Counted from the stretch's first letter, positions 1 through 8,236 are shown. The stretch: DNA of 64,000 nucleotides from Streptomyces indicus (GCF_900100315.1 NZ_FNFF01000009.1:1-64000); one strand, 5' to 3'. The notes: generated by a model not told the origin, from the sequence alone. Made by a program: numbers and translations.

Positions 1-35
1 TTCGGCGGACGCTGAGACTGGGGGATCTGACCGTT

Positions 36-347
36 ATGGCTGCGAACGCCGACCGCCGCTCCTACGACATGGCCGCGTCCTCCGACGCGCAGGGCAACAT
101 CCAGGGCGTCATCGCCCGCCTGGAACAGGTGATCACGGACCGGGACCGCCAGGTGAAGGCCGCGATGGCCGACTTCCAGGCCGACGGCGTCTCGGACTCG
201 TACCACGACAAGGAACTGCGCTGGAACAACGCCTCCAACGAGGTACGCAACATCATCCAGCTCCTGAAGACCACGCTGGAGAAGAACGACGGCACCGCAC
301 AGCAGACCCTGTCGCGCGCCAAGGCCGCCGTCGACAGCATCGGCTGA
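36..347 (+). CDS. ESAT-6/WXG100-like small secreted protein
   Basis: A 103-residue, all-helical-looking, charged protein with no signal peptide, the usual size of WXG100 proteins exported by type VII (ESX-like) systems. A tryptophan in the middle (RWNNAS, about residue 63) sits between two predicted helices, like the WXG turn, although the exact W-x-G is not present. It resembles the family annotated as pore-forming ESAT-6 proteins in Streptomyces. It starts at ATG 36 after a GGGGA ribosome site. It precedes a DUF6507-like gene and a large toxin-like protein, so a role as export partner or chaperone of that effector is inferred. The exact function is not shown by the sequence. Confidence 0.75.
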   Translation: MAANADRRSYDMAASSDAQGNIQGVIARLEQVITDRDRQVKAAMADFQADGVSDSYHDKELRWNNASNEVRNIIQLLKTTLEKNDGTAQQTLSRAKAAVDSIG

Positions 348-415
348 GGCAGAGGCAGAGGCCGGACAGGTCGGGACGAGTCGGGTACGCGGGAACGGAT
401 ACGCGGGGGTAGTTG

Positions 416-799
416 GTGTCGGGTTGGGACATTCGTCCGCAGGGTGTTCAGGGCGTCCTGAAGACCACCGGGGAGACCGCGGGCGGCATCGAGAAGCAGG
501 CCACCAGCTTCGGTGAGCATCTGAAGTCGGCCGCGACCTCGGCGGGCACGATCGCCGCCGAGGGCGCGGAGGGCTCGGAGAACGGTGGCCTGGTGGCGCT
601 CGCGCTCTCGCAGTTCGCCGAGCACGCCGCCAAGGACATCAAGTTCGTGGCCGCTCGGGCCGGCAAGTCGCTGACCGGTGCGGTCGAGGCGACGACCGCG
701 TATCTGAACGGCGATACGGAGATGGCGGCCGAGGCCCAGCGCAAGGCGCTGTCCGCGCCCGACATCGACCTGGGCAAGCCGGGGGTGCAGGAAGCATGA
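416..799 (+). CDS. DUF6507-like T7SS-associated protein
   Basis: A 127-residue protein beginning SGWDIRPQGVQGVL, which matches my memory of the DUF6507 family found beside ESX-type effectors in Streptomyces. It has no membrane segment, is rich in Ala/Gly/Glu and is probably helical. A TTG at 413 would add one residue; GTG 416 is preferred because GGGGG lies about seven bases upstream. The stop overlaps the ATG of the large effector gene (ATGA at 796-799), so the two are translationally coupled. That points to a small partner or chaperone made in step with the effector. No catalytic motif is visible. Confidence 0.7.
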   Translation: MSGWDIRPQGVQGVLKTTGETAGGIEKQATSFGEHLKSAATSAGTIAAEGAEGSENGGLVALALSQFAEHAAKDIKFVAARAGKSLTGAVEATTAYLNGDTEMAAEAQRKALSAPDIDLGKPGVQEA

Positions 800-3700
800 T
801 CAGTCCCTCTGCCATCCCCCAGTTCACCGGCGACCTCGCCACCCTGGAGACCGCGGTCACCAACCTGGGCAAGGACGCGGGTGCCATCCGCAAGACCGGC
901 GCGGATGTGCACTCCCAGTTCCAGGGCCTGTCCGCGTACTACACGGCGCCCGAGGCCGAACAGCTCTTCGCGACCACGAAGCCCGTCGCGGATCGCGCGG
1001 ACGCCTTCGGCGACGACCTGGAGAAGGTCGGCAAGGCGCTCAGCGAGTACGCGGCCGAAGTGAAGCCGATCGCGGAGAAGCTGAAGCAGCTGAAGCTCGA
1101 CGCCGCGGCGTTCGTCGAGTCCGTGAAGGACGACGACGAGTGGAAGTACGACGGCGACAAGATCGAGAAGCACAACGGCATCCAGGCCGATGTGACCGCC
1201 GCGGTGGCCGCGTTCTGGGCCGCCGAGCGCGCCTGCGCCAACAAGATCACCGCTCTCTTCGGCGGGACCCAGTTCGTCGCGAACGACGGCTCCAACAAAG
1301 AGAACATGTACGGCTACTCGGCCGACGACCTCAAGAACGCCAAGGTGCCGTGGGGCACTCCGGAGGAGGAGTCCCACCACTGGTACGAGGTCGGCCACTG
1401 GGTGAAGTCGTTCGTCTGGGACGGCCTGATCGTCGACGGCATCTGGGGCACCATCAAGGGCCTCGGCACGCTCGTCGGCTTCCAGGGCCTCGACGCGATG
1501 GGCCAGGCCTGGAAGGGCCTCGCCCAGCTCGCGACCGGTCTCCTCGTCATGTCCGTGCCGGTGGTGGGCGCGGCGTACATGATGGCGCCGGACGACAAGC
1601 TCCCCTCCTGGCTGCGTGATTCCCGTACCGCCGTGAAGGAGACCGGTAAGGCGCTGGTGGCCTGGGACGAGTGGGGCAAGAACCCCGCCCGTGCCGCCGG
1701 AGCGGTCACCTTCAACGTCGTCACCACCGTGTTCACCGGCGGCGCCGGGGCCGGTGTGTCCGGTGCGGGCAAGGCGGGTGCGGTCGCCAAGACCCTCTCG
1801 GCGCTGTCGAAGACCGGCAAGGCCATCGACCCGATGACCTACATCACCAAGGCCGGCGGTGCGGGCCTGTCCAAGCTCGGCGACGTGATGGCCGGACTCA
1901 AGGGCGTGGGCAACATCGACATCCCGCCGCTGCCCGCCAGCACCTTCCAACTGCCCGAAGGCGCGCTCAAGTTGCCCGACGGCACCTTCGAGATCCCGCC
2001 CGGCGCGACCGTCCCGGACGGCGCGGTCAAGGTCTCCGACACCACGTTCAAGCTGCCCGAGGGCGCGGTCACCGTCCCCGAGGGCACGGTGAAACTGCCC
2101 ACCGAGGCGGGCGTCCCGGCCCAGTACATGGACCCGAAGGGCAACATCCTCGACGGCCGGGGCTCGGTCATCCAGCACGCGGACGACGCGCCCCGGGGCC
2201 TGGACCTGGACGCGCGGCCGGCTGAACTGCCGCGTATCGAAACGCCTGTACGCGAACCCGCCCTCGTCGGAGCCGTGCCGAACACGGCTGACAACGTCGC
2301 CCACGTCGGTGACGATCTCGGCGACACGGGACGTGTGGGCTCGGATGTCACGGGCCCGACCGGCCAGGCCGGCGACAGCCTTCCCGGCGGGGGCGCGGAC
2401 GAGCTCGGGCGCGGTCCCTCCGCGAGCCATGAGACGCCCACCGGTGGCGGCCACACCGACGGACCCGGTGGCGGCGACCACACTCCTGCCGGTGACCACA
2501 CTCCCGGATCGGGCGGCGACCACACCCCGGCCGGTCTCGGGGACGACCAGCTGCCCTCCGATCCCGGCGGGGAGCTGCCTCCGCCGCCGCACGGCGGCGG
2601 TCCCGACCTGCCCGGCAGCGCCGTGCCCGACGGCCCGCAGGGCAACCTGCCGGACGGCTCCTGGGTCGGCGAGAACGGCCTGCGTCTCGACCCGGAAGCG
2701 AATGCCGCGGCGGACGACTTCATGCGCCGTTCCGCCGAGGCGGAGCCGCGGATCACCGAGTCGATGCAGTCCATCGCGGGCGATGTCGACGGCGGCCGGC
2801 TGCTCGGCCTCGAATACCGCCTCAAGGGCGAGGACTCGCTGAAGCGCAAGCTGGCGACCGACATGCTCGAGGACATCGGGGTGCGGCCGGGCCAGGCGCT
2901 CGGCGACATCAAGGACTCCGTCCGCTACACGATGGAGGTTCCGGCCGGCAACTACACCCACGGCGTCCAGCAGGCGGTCGACCAGCTGCAGGCCCGCGGG
3001 TTCGAGAACGTCACGTTCAAGAACACCTGGGACTCGGCCGGCTACAAGGGCATCAACTCGACCTGGCGCGACCCGGTCAGCGGCACGACCTTCGAGATGC
3101 AGTTCCACACGGCCGACAGCTTCAAGGCCAAGATGGACGGCCATGTCCTGTACGAGAAGGAGCGGCTGCCCGGCGTATCGAAGGATGAGCTGGCGGCCAT
3201 CCGGGCCGAGCAGGCCGACCTCTTCGGCAAGGTGCCGGTCCCGCGGGACGCGGGTGCCATCCGTCTCGGCGGCCACGGCCTCGACGATGTCGCCTCGGGT
3301 CTCGGCAGGGAACCCGGTTCCGTCGCGGACGACCTCGGGCGGACCGTCGACGACGTCTCCGACGTCGGGGACGACGCCGCCCGGGCCGGGGACGACGCGG
3401 CGCAGGCCGGGGACGACGCGGCCGGGCAGGCCGACGAGGCCGCGGAGGCCCCGCGCGGGGACGAGGGCCCGTACACGCGTGGCCCCGACGGCGGCTGGAG
3501 CGGTGCCGGATGGGTCACGGACCCGCCGTCCGCGTACTCGGCCGGCGTCTACGAGTCCCTCCGCGCGACGCCCAACCACATCGACGTGCCCGTCATGTCC
3601 CGGAACACCGGTGTCCACGAGTCCGTGATCCGCGAGGTCAAGACGCACATGATCCGCGCGCAGCACGACGTCGTGGTCGGACCCGGCGATGTGCGGCACG

Positions 3701-4101
3701 GCCGCTTCACCCCGCGCGACGACATCGCGGACCTCTGGGACGGCGCGCGCAAGGGCACGCTGACGCCGGAGCAGAAGCTCGAGTTCAAGCACCTGATGAC
3801 GCACGAGTACGTGGAGTCACGCCTGATGAAGGGCGGGCTGCCCTACCTCAAGGACCACAGCGGCTCGTGGTGGCGCAACCCCGACGGCACACCGGCGGGC
3901 CACAAGTCCCCCAAGAGCCTGAGCGCCGCAGGGGCACACGACCTCGCGCCGAACCCCGCACGGGGCGGGTTCGGTACGGCCTGGCAGAAGCTCGGACTGA
4001 AGCACCCGCGCACTCCGCTCGCCGACGATTTGTCCAACATCGACGATTTCGTGAACGATATCGTCAAGGAGCTGCGAGCGAAGGGGCTGAACATCAAGTG
4101 A
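796..4101 (+). CDS. Large T7SS polymorphic toxin with alarmone-synthetase-like domain
   Basis: 1101 residues, modular. The N-terminal 200 residues are a helical WXG/LXG-like secretion region, followed by a hydrophobic stretch (about 215-275) with membrane-inserting character. Residues about 380-440 hold short LPEG/LPDG-type repeats, then a Gly/His/Pro linker. Residues about 640-800 carry YRLKGEDSLKRKL, IKDSVRYTM, YKGINSTWRD and FEMQFHT..K..GHVLYE. These match in order the R-x-K-x-x-x-S, D-x-x-x-x-R, Y-x-x-x-H and E-x-Q landmarks of RelA/SpoT (p)ppGpp synthetases, as in toxic small alarmone synthetases. After DDAxxAGDDAA repeats, the last 200 residues contain THEYVESRLM (His about 1003) and AGAHD, reminiscent of zincin-like toxin ends. 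Three small genes follow, the first overlapping by GTGA. Two effector domains in one polypeptide is unusual. Confidence 0.75.
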   Translation: MISPSAIPQFTGDLATLETAVTNLGKDAGAIRKTGADVHSQFQGLSAYYTAPEAEQLFATTKPVADRADAFGDDLEKVGKALSEYAAEVKPIAEKLKQLKLDAAAFVESVKDDDEWKYDGDKIEKHNGIQADVTAAVAAFWAAERACANKITALFGGTQFVANDGSNKENMYGYSADDLKNAKVPWGTPEEESHHWYEVGHWVKSFVWDGLIVDGIWGTIKGLGTLVGFQGLDAMGQAWKGLAQLATGLLVMSVPVVGAAYMMAPDDKLPSWLRDSRTAVKETGKALVAWDEWGKNPARAAGAVTFNVVTTVFTGGAGAGVSGAGKAGAVAKTLSALSKTGKAIDPMTYITKAGGAGLSKLGDVMAGLKGVGNIDIPPLPASTFQLPEGALKLPDGTFEIPPGATVPDGAVKVSDTTFKLPEGAVTVPEGTVKLPTEAGVPAQYMDPKGNILDGRGSVIQHADDAPRGLDLDARPAELPRIETPVREPALVGAVPNTADNVAHVGDDLGDTGRVGSDVTGPTGQAGDSLPGGGADELGRGPSASHETPTGGGHTDGPGGGDHTPAGDHTPGSGGDHTPAGLGDDQLPSDPGGELPPPPHGGGPDLPGSAVPDGPQGNLPDGSWVGENGLRLDPEANAAADDFMRRSAEAEPRITESMQSIAGDVDGGRLLGLEYRLKGEDSLKRKLATDMLEDIGVRPGQALGDIKDSVRYTMEVPAGNYTHGVQQAVDQLQARGFENVTFKNTWDSAGYKGINSTWRDPVSGTTFEMQFHTADSFKAKMDGHVLYEKERLPGVSKDELAAIRAEQADLFGKVPVPRDAGAIRLGGHGLDDVASGLGREPGSVADDLGRTVDDVSDVGDDAARAGDDAAQAGDDAAGQADEAAEAPRGDEGPYTRGPDGGWSGAGWVTDPPSAYSAGVYESLRATPNHIDVPVMSRNTGVHESVIREVKTHMIRAQHDVVVGPGDVRHGRFTPRDDIADLWDGARKGTLTPEQKLEFKHLMTHEYVESRLMKGGLPYLKDHSGSWWRNPDGTPAGHKSPKSLSAAGAHDLAPNPARGGFGTAWQKLGLKHPRTPLADDLSNIDDFVNDIVKELRAKGLNIK

Positions 4102-4859
4102 CCGACCACCCCGCGCGCCGGACGCTGGAACGACTGCGCGCCGCCGACTGGGAGGCGACCGGTTCCTGGGACCACGCCAACTCCCGTGCCCTGCTGATGC
4201 GCGAGCATCTGCGCCGCGCCGCGCTGTGGGCGCAGGCGGCCGGCGCCGCGGACTCCTGGCCGTTCTTCGACGTCACCGAGGCGCTCGGTGTCACGGTGGA
4301 GCTTCCGGCGGAGGTCGAGGCCGACCTGGAGGGCTTCCTCAAGGAGCGCGGCCCCGCGTCCCTGCGACGTACCTGCCGGGGTGCGGTCCGCTGGGCGGCG
4401 CTCAAGGCCTCGGATGCTCAACTCCCCGATCTGCCCGACCCGTACGAGCCCCTCCTGGCGATGTACGAGCGCGGCGGCGGCTTCTACGTCGAGCAGTTCA
4501 TCGACCTCGACGGCATCTCCGTGCCGCTCGGCACACTCGAGGAGAGCCTCGGCGTCGAGCCGTTCCTGACGCTCGCCCCCGTCGTCCTGGACGCCCTGGA
4601 CGCCGAGGGGCAGATCACGTACTACGCGAAGATCGGCGAGGGCCACCCCCGGTCGAGCCCGCGCGGCATCGTGCGCCGCCGGGTCGACGAGGACGCCACC
4701 TACGACGAGGCCTTCACGCGCAACCTGCGCTGGGAGCCGACGGAGTACCTGCGGCTCTACGCACTGGGGCACAACGACATCGACCACGTCCAGATCTCGG
4801 AGTCCGAGGCGGCGGCGTTCATCGACAGCGCTGTCGCCCGGCTCGGCGCCAGGTCCTGA
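4098..4859 (+). CDS. Candidate immunity protein 1 (unknown family)
   Basis: A 253-residue soluble protein with no signal peptide or membrane segment. GTG 4098 overlaps the toxin stop (GTGA), so it is coupled to the effector gene. It is acidic, with an N-terminal helical part and a C-terminal part containing EPTEYLRLYALGHND and a run of Arg residues (RGIVRRRVDE). I recognise no family. Position directly after a polymorphic toxin and tight coupling make an antidote to one of the toxin domains the simplest reading. This is inference from context only. Confidence 0.65.
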   Translation: MTDHPARRTLERLRAADWEATGSWDHANSRALLMREHLRRAALWAQAAGAADSWPFFDVTEALGVTVELPAEVEADLEGFLKERGPASLRRTCRGAVRWAALKASDAQLPDLPDPYEPLLAMYERGGGFYVEQFIDLDGISVPLGTLEESLGVEPFLTLAPVVLDALDAEGQITYYAKIGEGHPRSSPRGIVRRRVDEDATYDEAFTRNLRWEPTEYLRLYALGHNDIDHVQISESEAAAFIDSAVARLGARS

Positions 4860-4893
4860 CCTTCCCGGCAGCCATGACGCCCACGACCCGGTC

Positions 4894-5646
4894 ATGAGGC
4901 GTTTCGCGGAACTGCTCGGCACCGACTTCGCCGGGCGGCCGAACAGCGATGTCGAGCAGGTCGTCCACGAGGGTCTCGACGAGCCCCGGCACCGCGACCG
5001 CGTGCCGGGGCTCGTCGCGCTGCTGCACGACGCCTCGGCCCCGGAGTGGGAGCGCCTCGCGGCCTGTCTGGCCTTGACCACGTGGGCCGAGCACGCAGGC
5101 TTCGATGCGGTCCTCGCGGCCGCCGCGGATCCGAAGCGGGCGCCTTGGTACGACTGCCTCGTCGACCGGCGGTTCTCCGTCGACAACACCTTCGCCCAGC
5201 TGGCCCGGGCGGTCTTCGACGCCGATGTGCTGGCCGGCGAGAAGGGCACGTCGCAACGGCGCGTCGAGGCGTTCCGCGCGCTGGTGGGTGTCGCGGACAG
5301 CGAGTTCTTCGACGATCAACTGGCCGACAGCCTGGACCGGATGACCGTGCGGGCGGTCCTGCCCGAGATCGAGGACACCGTGACGCGGGGTCTCGCCGCC
5401 ATCCCCGGGGCACGCTTCGATCTGGCGACCCAGCTCGTCGACCTTGCCGCGGCCGTGGCCCAGGTGGACGGCGCCCACGCCGTCCGTCTGGCGCGGGACG
5501 TGCTCGCAACCGGCTCGTCACCGCGCGCCCTGTTCCACGCGACAGCGATCGTGCACCGCTCCGGCGGCCCGGAGGTCCGCGCCTTCGCCGCGCACCTCAC
5601 CGCGGTCGGCGACGACCGCGTCCGCAAGGAGCTCGGAGCCGGGTGA
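4894..5646 (+). CDS. Candidate immunity protein 2, HEAT-like helical protein
   Basis: A 250-residue helical protein with repeated pairs of amphipathic helices (EWERLAACLALTTWAEHAG, FAQLARAVFDAD, ATQLVDLAAAVAQV), the look of HEAT/ARM-type repeats common among toxin immunity proteins. It starts at ATG 4894, 34 bases after the preceding stop. Its own stop overlaps the next gene (GTGA 5643-5646). No enzyme motif is seen. Context suggests protection against, or sequestering of, the upstream effector. The assignment is inferred. Confidence 0.6.
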   Translation: MRRFAELLGTDFAGRPNSDVEQVVHEGLDEPRHRDRVPGLVALLHDASAPEWERLAACLALTTWAEHAGFDAVLAAAADPKRAPWYDCLVDRRFSVDNTFAQLARAVFDADVLAGEKGTSQRRVEAFRALVGVADSEFFDDQLADSLDRMTVRAVLPEIEDTVTRGLAAIPGARFDLATQLVDLAAAVAQVDGAHAVRLARDVLATGSSPRALFHATAIVHRSGGPEVRAFAAHLTAVGDDRVRKELGAG

Positions 5647-6041
5647 GCGCGCCCGCCCCGAAGATCGCCGGCTTCCACGAAGAGCTGTGGGCCCCGTCGT
5701 ACGGGCCCGCGCACGGCAGCATCCGCGACCACCTCTCCCCCGCACCGTACGAGGACGAGCGGCAGATTCTGCGGTATCTGCGCTCCGGGCACCTGCTGTT
5801 CAGCGCCATGGGGTCCGCGCAGGACGTGCTCGGCAGCGGGCGGAGCGTGGTCGGCGGGGACTCCGTGTACAGCGACGGGGGGTGGGTGTGGCGCGGGGAT
5901 CTGTGGTTCTACGTGCGGGTGCACCGGCTCGCACTGCCCGAGGCGTTCCTCCGGGACATCCGCGAGGCGGGGTACTTCATGCCGCCGGAGGACACCGACC
6001 GGCTTGCCGAGTGGTCCGCGTACGTGGCCGATCGGTGGTGA
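5643..6041 (+). CDS. Candidate immunity protein 3, small unknown protein
   Basis: A 132-residue protein of unknown family, started from GTG 5643 inside the preceding stop codon (GTGA). The middle is rich in Gly and aromatic residues (GGWVWRGDLWFYVRVH), followed by an acidic helical end (FMPPEDTDRLAEWSAY). There is no signal peptide. It is the last gene of the coupled toxin cluster and faces the convergent VOC gene 12 bases away. A third immunity or accessory role is plausible, but nothing in the sequence proves it. Confidence 0.6.
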   Translation: MSAPAPKIAGFHEELWAPSYGPAHGSIRDHLSPAPYEDERQILRYLRSGHLLFSAMGSAQDVLGSGRSVVGGDSVYSDGGWVWRGDLWFYVRVHRLALPEAFLRDIREAGYFMPPEDTDRLAEWSAYVADRW

Positions 6042-6053
6042 TCCCCGGGTGCG

Positions 6054-6449
6054 TCAGCCCGTCACATCCTGCGGATACCACCGCAGCTCCACCGTGTTCC
6101 CGTCCGGGTCCTCGATGTAGATCGACTGGGCCGAGCCACGGGCGCCGAAGCGCGGGACCGGGCCTTCGAGGACCTTGAACGTGCCCGAGTCGATGACCTC
6201 CTGCCAGTCCAGGGGGTCCACGGTCAGGCAGATGTGGTCGATGTTGGACTCGCCGCGGGGCTTCGCGAACAGGTCGATGATCGTCGAGGAGTCGATGCGG
6301 ACCGAGGGGAAGGGGACCTTGCCCGCCCGCCATTCCTCGACCCGGACCGGCTCAAGGCCCAGCGGGCCCGTGTAGAAAGCGAGTGAGCGCTCGACATCCG
6401 TGACGTTCAGCACGAGGTGGTCGAAGGCTTTGACGCGCAGCGTGGTCAT
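6054..6449 (-). CDS. VOC (glyoxalase/bleomycin-resistance) family protein
   Basis: 131 residues with one vicinal-oxygen-chelate module pair. The N-terminal FDHLVLNVTDVERSLAFY carries the first metal-binding His, NIDHICLTV the second, and IEDPDGNTVELRWY the family's closing Glu strand. The length is typical of single-domain VOC proteins that dimerise. The substrate cannot be told; candidates are methylglyoxal-glutathione-like adducts, antibiotics or dioxygenase substrates. ATG 6449 is preferred over an upstream ATG at 6518 because GGAGG stands nine bases before it. It is a single gene, convergent with the toxin cluster. Confidence 0.85.
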   Translation of the reverse strand: MTTLRVKAFDHLVLNVTDVERSLAFYTGPLGLEPVRVEEWRAGKVPFPSVRIDSSTIIDLFAKPRGESNIDHICLTVDPLDWQEVIDSGTFKVLEGPVPRFGARGSAQSIYIEDPDGNTVELRWYPQDVTG

Positions 6450-6494
6450 GGGAGTCCCCCTCCAAGTGGCTTGCTCCTGCCCGTACATGAGATC

Positions 6495-6546
6495 ACGGAC
6501 CACTGACACTCGGATCATCGACTACTGACCGAACGGACCACTGACA
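6495..6546. repeat. Pair of 14-bp direct repeats upstream of the VOC gene
   Basis: The sequence ACGGACCACTGACA occurs twice, at 6495-6508 and 6533-6546, 38 bp apart centre to centre. It lies in the short region before the VOC gene, whose transcript runs leftward from here. It may be a pair of regulator sites or a recent duplication. No bound protein is known. Confidence 0.55.
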
Positions 6547-6547
6547 A

Positions 6548-6578
6548 AGGGCCGCTCCCGGGTCACGGGAGCGGCCCT
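6548..6578 (-). terminator. Terminator hairpin downstream of ohr
   Basis: A perfect 13-bp inverted repeat (AGGGCCGCTCCCG with its complement) with a 5-base loop, 24 bases beyond the stop of the leftward ohr gene. No U-run follows, as is common for Streptomyces terminators. It separates ohr from the VOC gene. Confidence 0.75.
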
Positions 6579-6601
6579 CGTCGGGCATGCGGAGGCGGAG
6601 A

Positions 6602-7027
6602 TCAGGCGGCCGAGACCGTGACCTCGATGTTGCCGCGGGTGGCCTTGGAGTACGGGCAGACCTGGTGGGCCTTGTCCACGAGCTCCTGGGCCTTGGCGGC
6701 GTCCACCGTGGGGATGGTGGCCTTGATGGCGACGATGATGCCGAAGCCCTCGTCGTTCTGGCCGATGCCGACCTCGGCGGTCACGAGCGAGCCCGTGATG
6801 TCCACCTTCTCGTTGCGGGCGACGACGCCGAGGGCGCCCTGGAAGCAGGCCGCGTAACCGGCGGCGAAGAGCTGCTCCGGGTTGGTGCCGGCACCGTTGC
6901 CACCCATCTCCTTGGGCGGGTTGACGACGACGTCGAGCTGACCGTCGTCCGTGGCGACGCGGCCGTCACGGCCGTTCTCCGCGGTGGCGACGGCGGTGTA
7001 CTTGACGTCCGACTGCTGGATAGCCAT
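6602..7027 (-). CDS. ohr: Organic hydroperoxide resistance protein (Ohr/OsmC)
   Basis: 141 residues of the Ohr subfamily: thiol peroxidases that reduce organic and fatty-acid hydroperoxides with a two-cysteine mechanism, usually recycled by lipoyl proteins. Both catalytic cysteines are visible, in AACFQGAL and QVCPYSKATRGN, with the Ohr-type GTNPEQLFAAGYAAC motif and conserved Arg/Glu positions. It starts at ATG 7027 with AGGAGGA nine bases ahead. It lies 75 bp behind the oxidoreductase gene on the same strand and ends at a strong hairpin, so both may share oxidative-stress control by the divergent MarR regulator. Confidence 0.92.
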   Translation of the reverse strand: MAIQQSDVKYTAVATAENGRDGRVATDDGQLDVVVNPPKEMGGNGAGTNPEQLFAAGYAACFQGALGVVARNEKVDITGSLVTAEVGIGQNDEGFGIIVAIKATIPTVDAAKAQELVDKAHQVCPYSKATRGNIEVTVSAA

Positions 7028-7102
7028 GAAGAGCTTTTCCTCCTGATACCGGTTGCCCGCCGGGCTCGCGCCCACGACCCTGACGGGCTCTCTTCGCAGA
7101 GA

Positions 7103-8122
7103 TTACTTGACCGGGTTGACGATCATCTTTCCGGTGTTGTCTCCGCGGAGCACACCGAGGAACGCCTCGACGCCGTTCTCGACCCCGTCGACGAAGGTCT
7201 CGCGGTACTTGAGCGCGCCGGAGGCGATCCAGCCGCCGACCTCCTGGACGAACTGCGGCGCCAGGTCCTGGTGGTCGCTGACGAGCATGCCCTGCATGCG
7301 CAGGCGCTTGCCGATCAGCATCGCGAGGTTGCGCGGGGCGGCCGGCGGCTCGGTGGCGTTGTACTGGGCGATCATGCCGCAGACGGTGATCCGGCCGTGC
7401 AGGTTGAGACGGCTGATGGCGGCTTCGAGGTGCTCGCCGCCCACGTTGTCGAAGTAGACGTCGATGCCGTCCGGGGCGGCGGCCTTGAGCTGCTCGGCCA
7501 CCGGACCGTTCTTGTAGTTGAAGGCCGCGTCGAAGCCGTACTCCTCGACGAGCAGCTTCACCTTCTCATCCGAGCCGGCCGAGCCGATGACGCGCGAGGC
7601 GCCCTTCAGCTTCGCGATCTGGCCGACCTGGCTGCCCACCGCGCCCGCGGCGCCGGAGACGAACACCGCGTCGCCCTCCTTGAAGGAGGCGACCTCCAGG
7701 AGGCCGGCGTACGCGGTCAGGCCGGGCATGCCGAGGACGCCGAGGTACGTGGACAGGGGCGCCACGTCCGGGTCGACCTTCTTGGCGTGCTGGGCCGGCA
7801 CGTCCGCGTAGTCGCGCCAGCCGAGGCCGTGCAGGACGTGGTCCCCCTCGGCGAAGCCCTCCGCGTTCGAGGCCACGACCACGCCCACCGCGCCGCCGTC
7901 CATGGGCCGGTCGAGCTGGAAGGGCGGGGTGTACGACTTCACGTCGTTCATGCGGCCGCGCATGTACGGGTCCACGGAGAAGTGCAGGTTCTTCACCAGG
8001 ATCCGGCCCTCGGCGGGCGCGGTCAGCGGGATCTCGCGCAGCGCGAAGTCCTCGGGCTTGGGCCAGCCGTGCGGGCGTGCGACGAGGTGCCAGGCGCGGG
8101 CGGAGGTGGGGAGAGCTGACAT
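7103..8122 (-). CDS. NADP-dependent medium-chain oxidoreductase (CurA/LTB4DH-like)
   Basis: A 339-residue zinc-free medium-chain dehydrogenase/reductase of the leukotriene B4 dehydrogenase/YncB-CurA group, which reduces double bonds of enones with NADPH. Visible marks are FSVDPYMRGRMND near the N-terminus, GMPGLTAYAGLLEV, the Rossmann motif GAAGAVGSQVGQIAKLKG with IGSAGSDEK, and FDNVGGEHLEAAISRL. It is transcribed away from the adjacent marR gene across a 133-bp spacer containing inverted repeats, the usual layout of a MarR target. The substrate is unknown; reactive carbonyls or quinones are likely. Confidence 0.87.
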   Translation of the reverse strand: MSALPTSARAWHLVARPHGWPKPEDFALREIPLTAPAEGRILVKNLHFSVDPYMRGRMNDVKSYTPPFQLDRPMDGGAVGVVVASNAEGFAEGDHVLHGLGWRDYADVPAQHAKKVDPDVAPLSTYLGVLGMPGLTAYAGLLEVASFKEGDAVFVSGAAGAVGSQVGQIAKLKGASRVIGSAGSDEKVKLLVEEYGFDAAFNYKNGPVAEQLKAAAPDGIDVYFDNVGGEHLEAAISRLNLHGRITVCGMIAQYNATEPPAAPRNLAMLIGKRLRMQGMLVSDHQDLAPQFVQEVGGWIASGALKYRETFVDGVENGVEAFLGVLRGDNTGKMIVNPVK

Positions 8123-8180
8123 ACGGGGCGTCGTCCTTCCGGGGCTTCGGGCCGCGCGCCGCGGGTGCGGACCGCGCGCC

Positions 8181-8236
8181 GAGATACTTCAGCTGATGAA
8201 ACAACCATGCGGCTGAATATTTCACCCTGTCAAGTA
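8181..8236. promoter_or_regulatory. Divergent promoter/operator between oxidoreductase and marR
   Basis: An AT-richer island between divergent genes. TTCAGC at 8188-8193 and GCTGAA at 8212-8217 form an inverted repeat around TGATGAAACAACCATGCG. The first half also contains the palindrome TCAGCTGA. On the minus strand a consensus -35 TTGACA covers 8229-8234, reading toward the oxidoreductase. A MarR dimer site overlapping that promoter is the likely function. Confidence 0.55.

Noticed and set aside
448..3804. Long open frame on the minus strand opposite the toxin gene
   Set aside because: It is the reverse shadow of a GC-rich coding frame: composition dominated by Arg, Gly, Val and no domain; the plus-strand gene has clear motifs.
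6587..8119. Plus-strand 510-codon frame across ohr and the oxidoreductase
   Set aside because: It crosses two real minus-strand genes with conserved catalytic motifs and has no own family signature.
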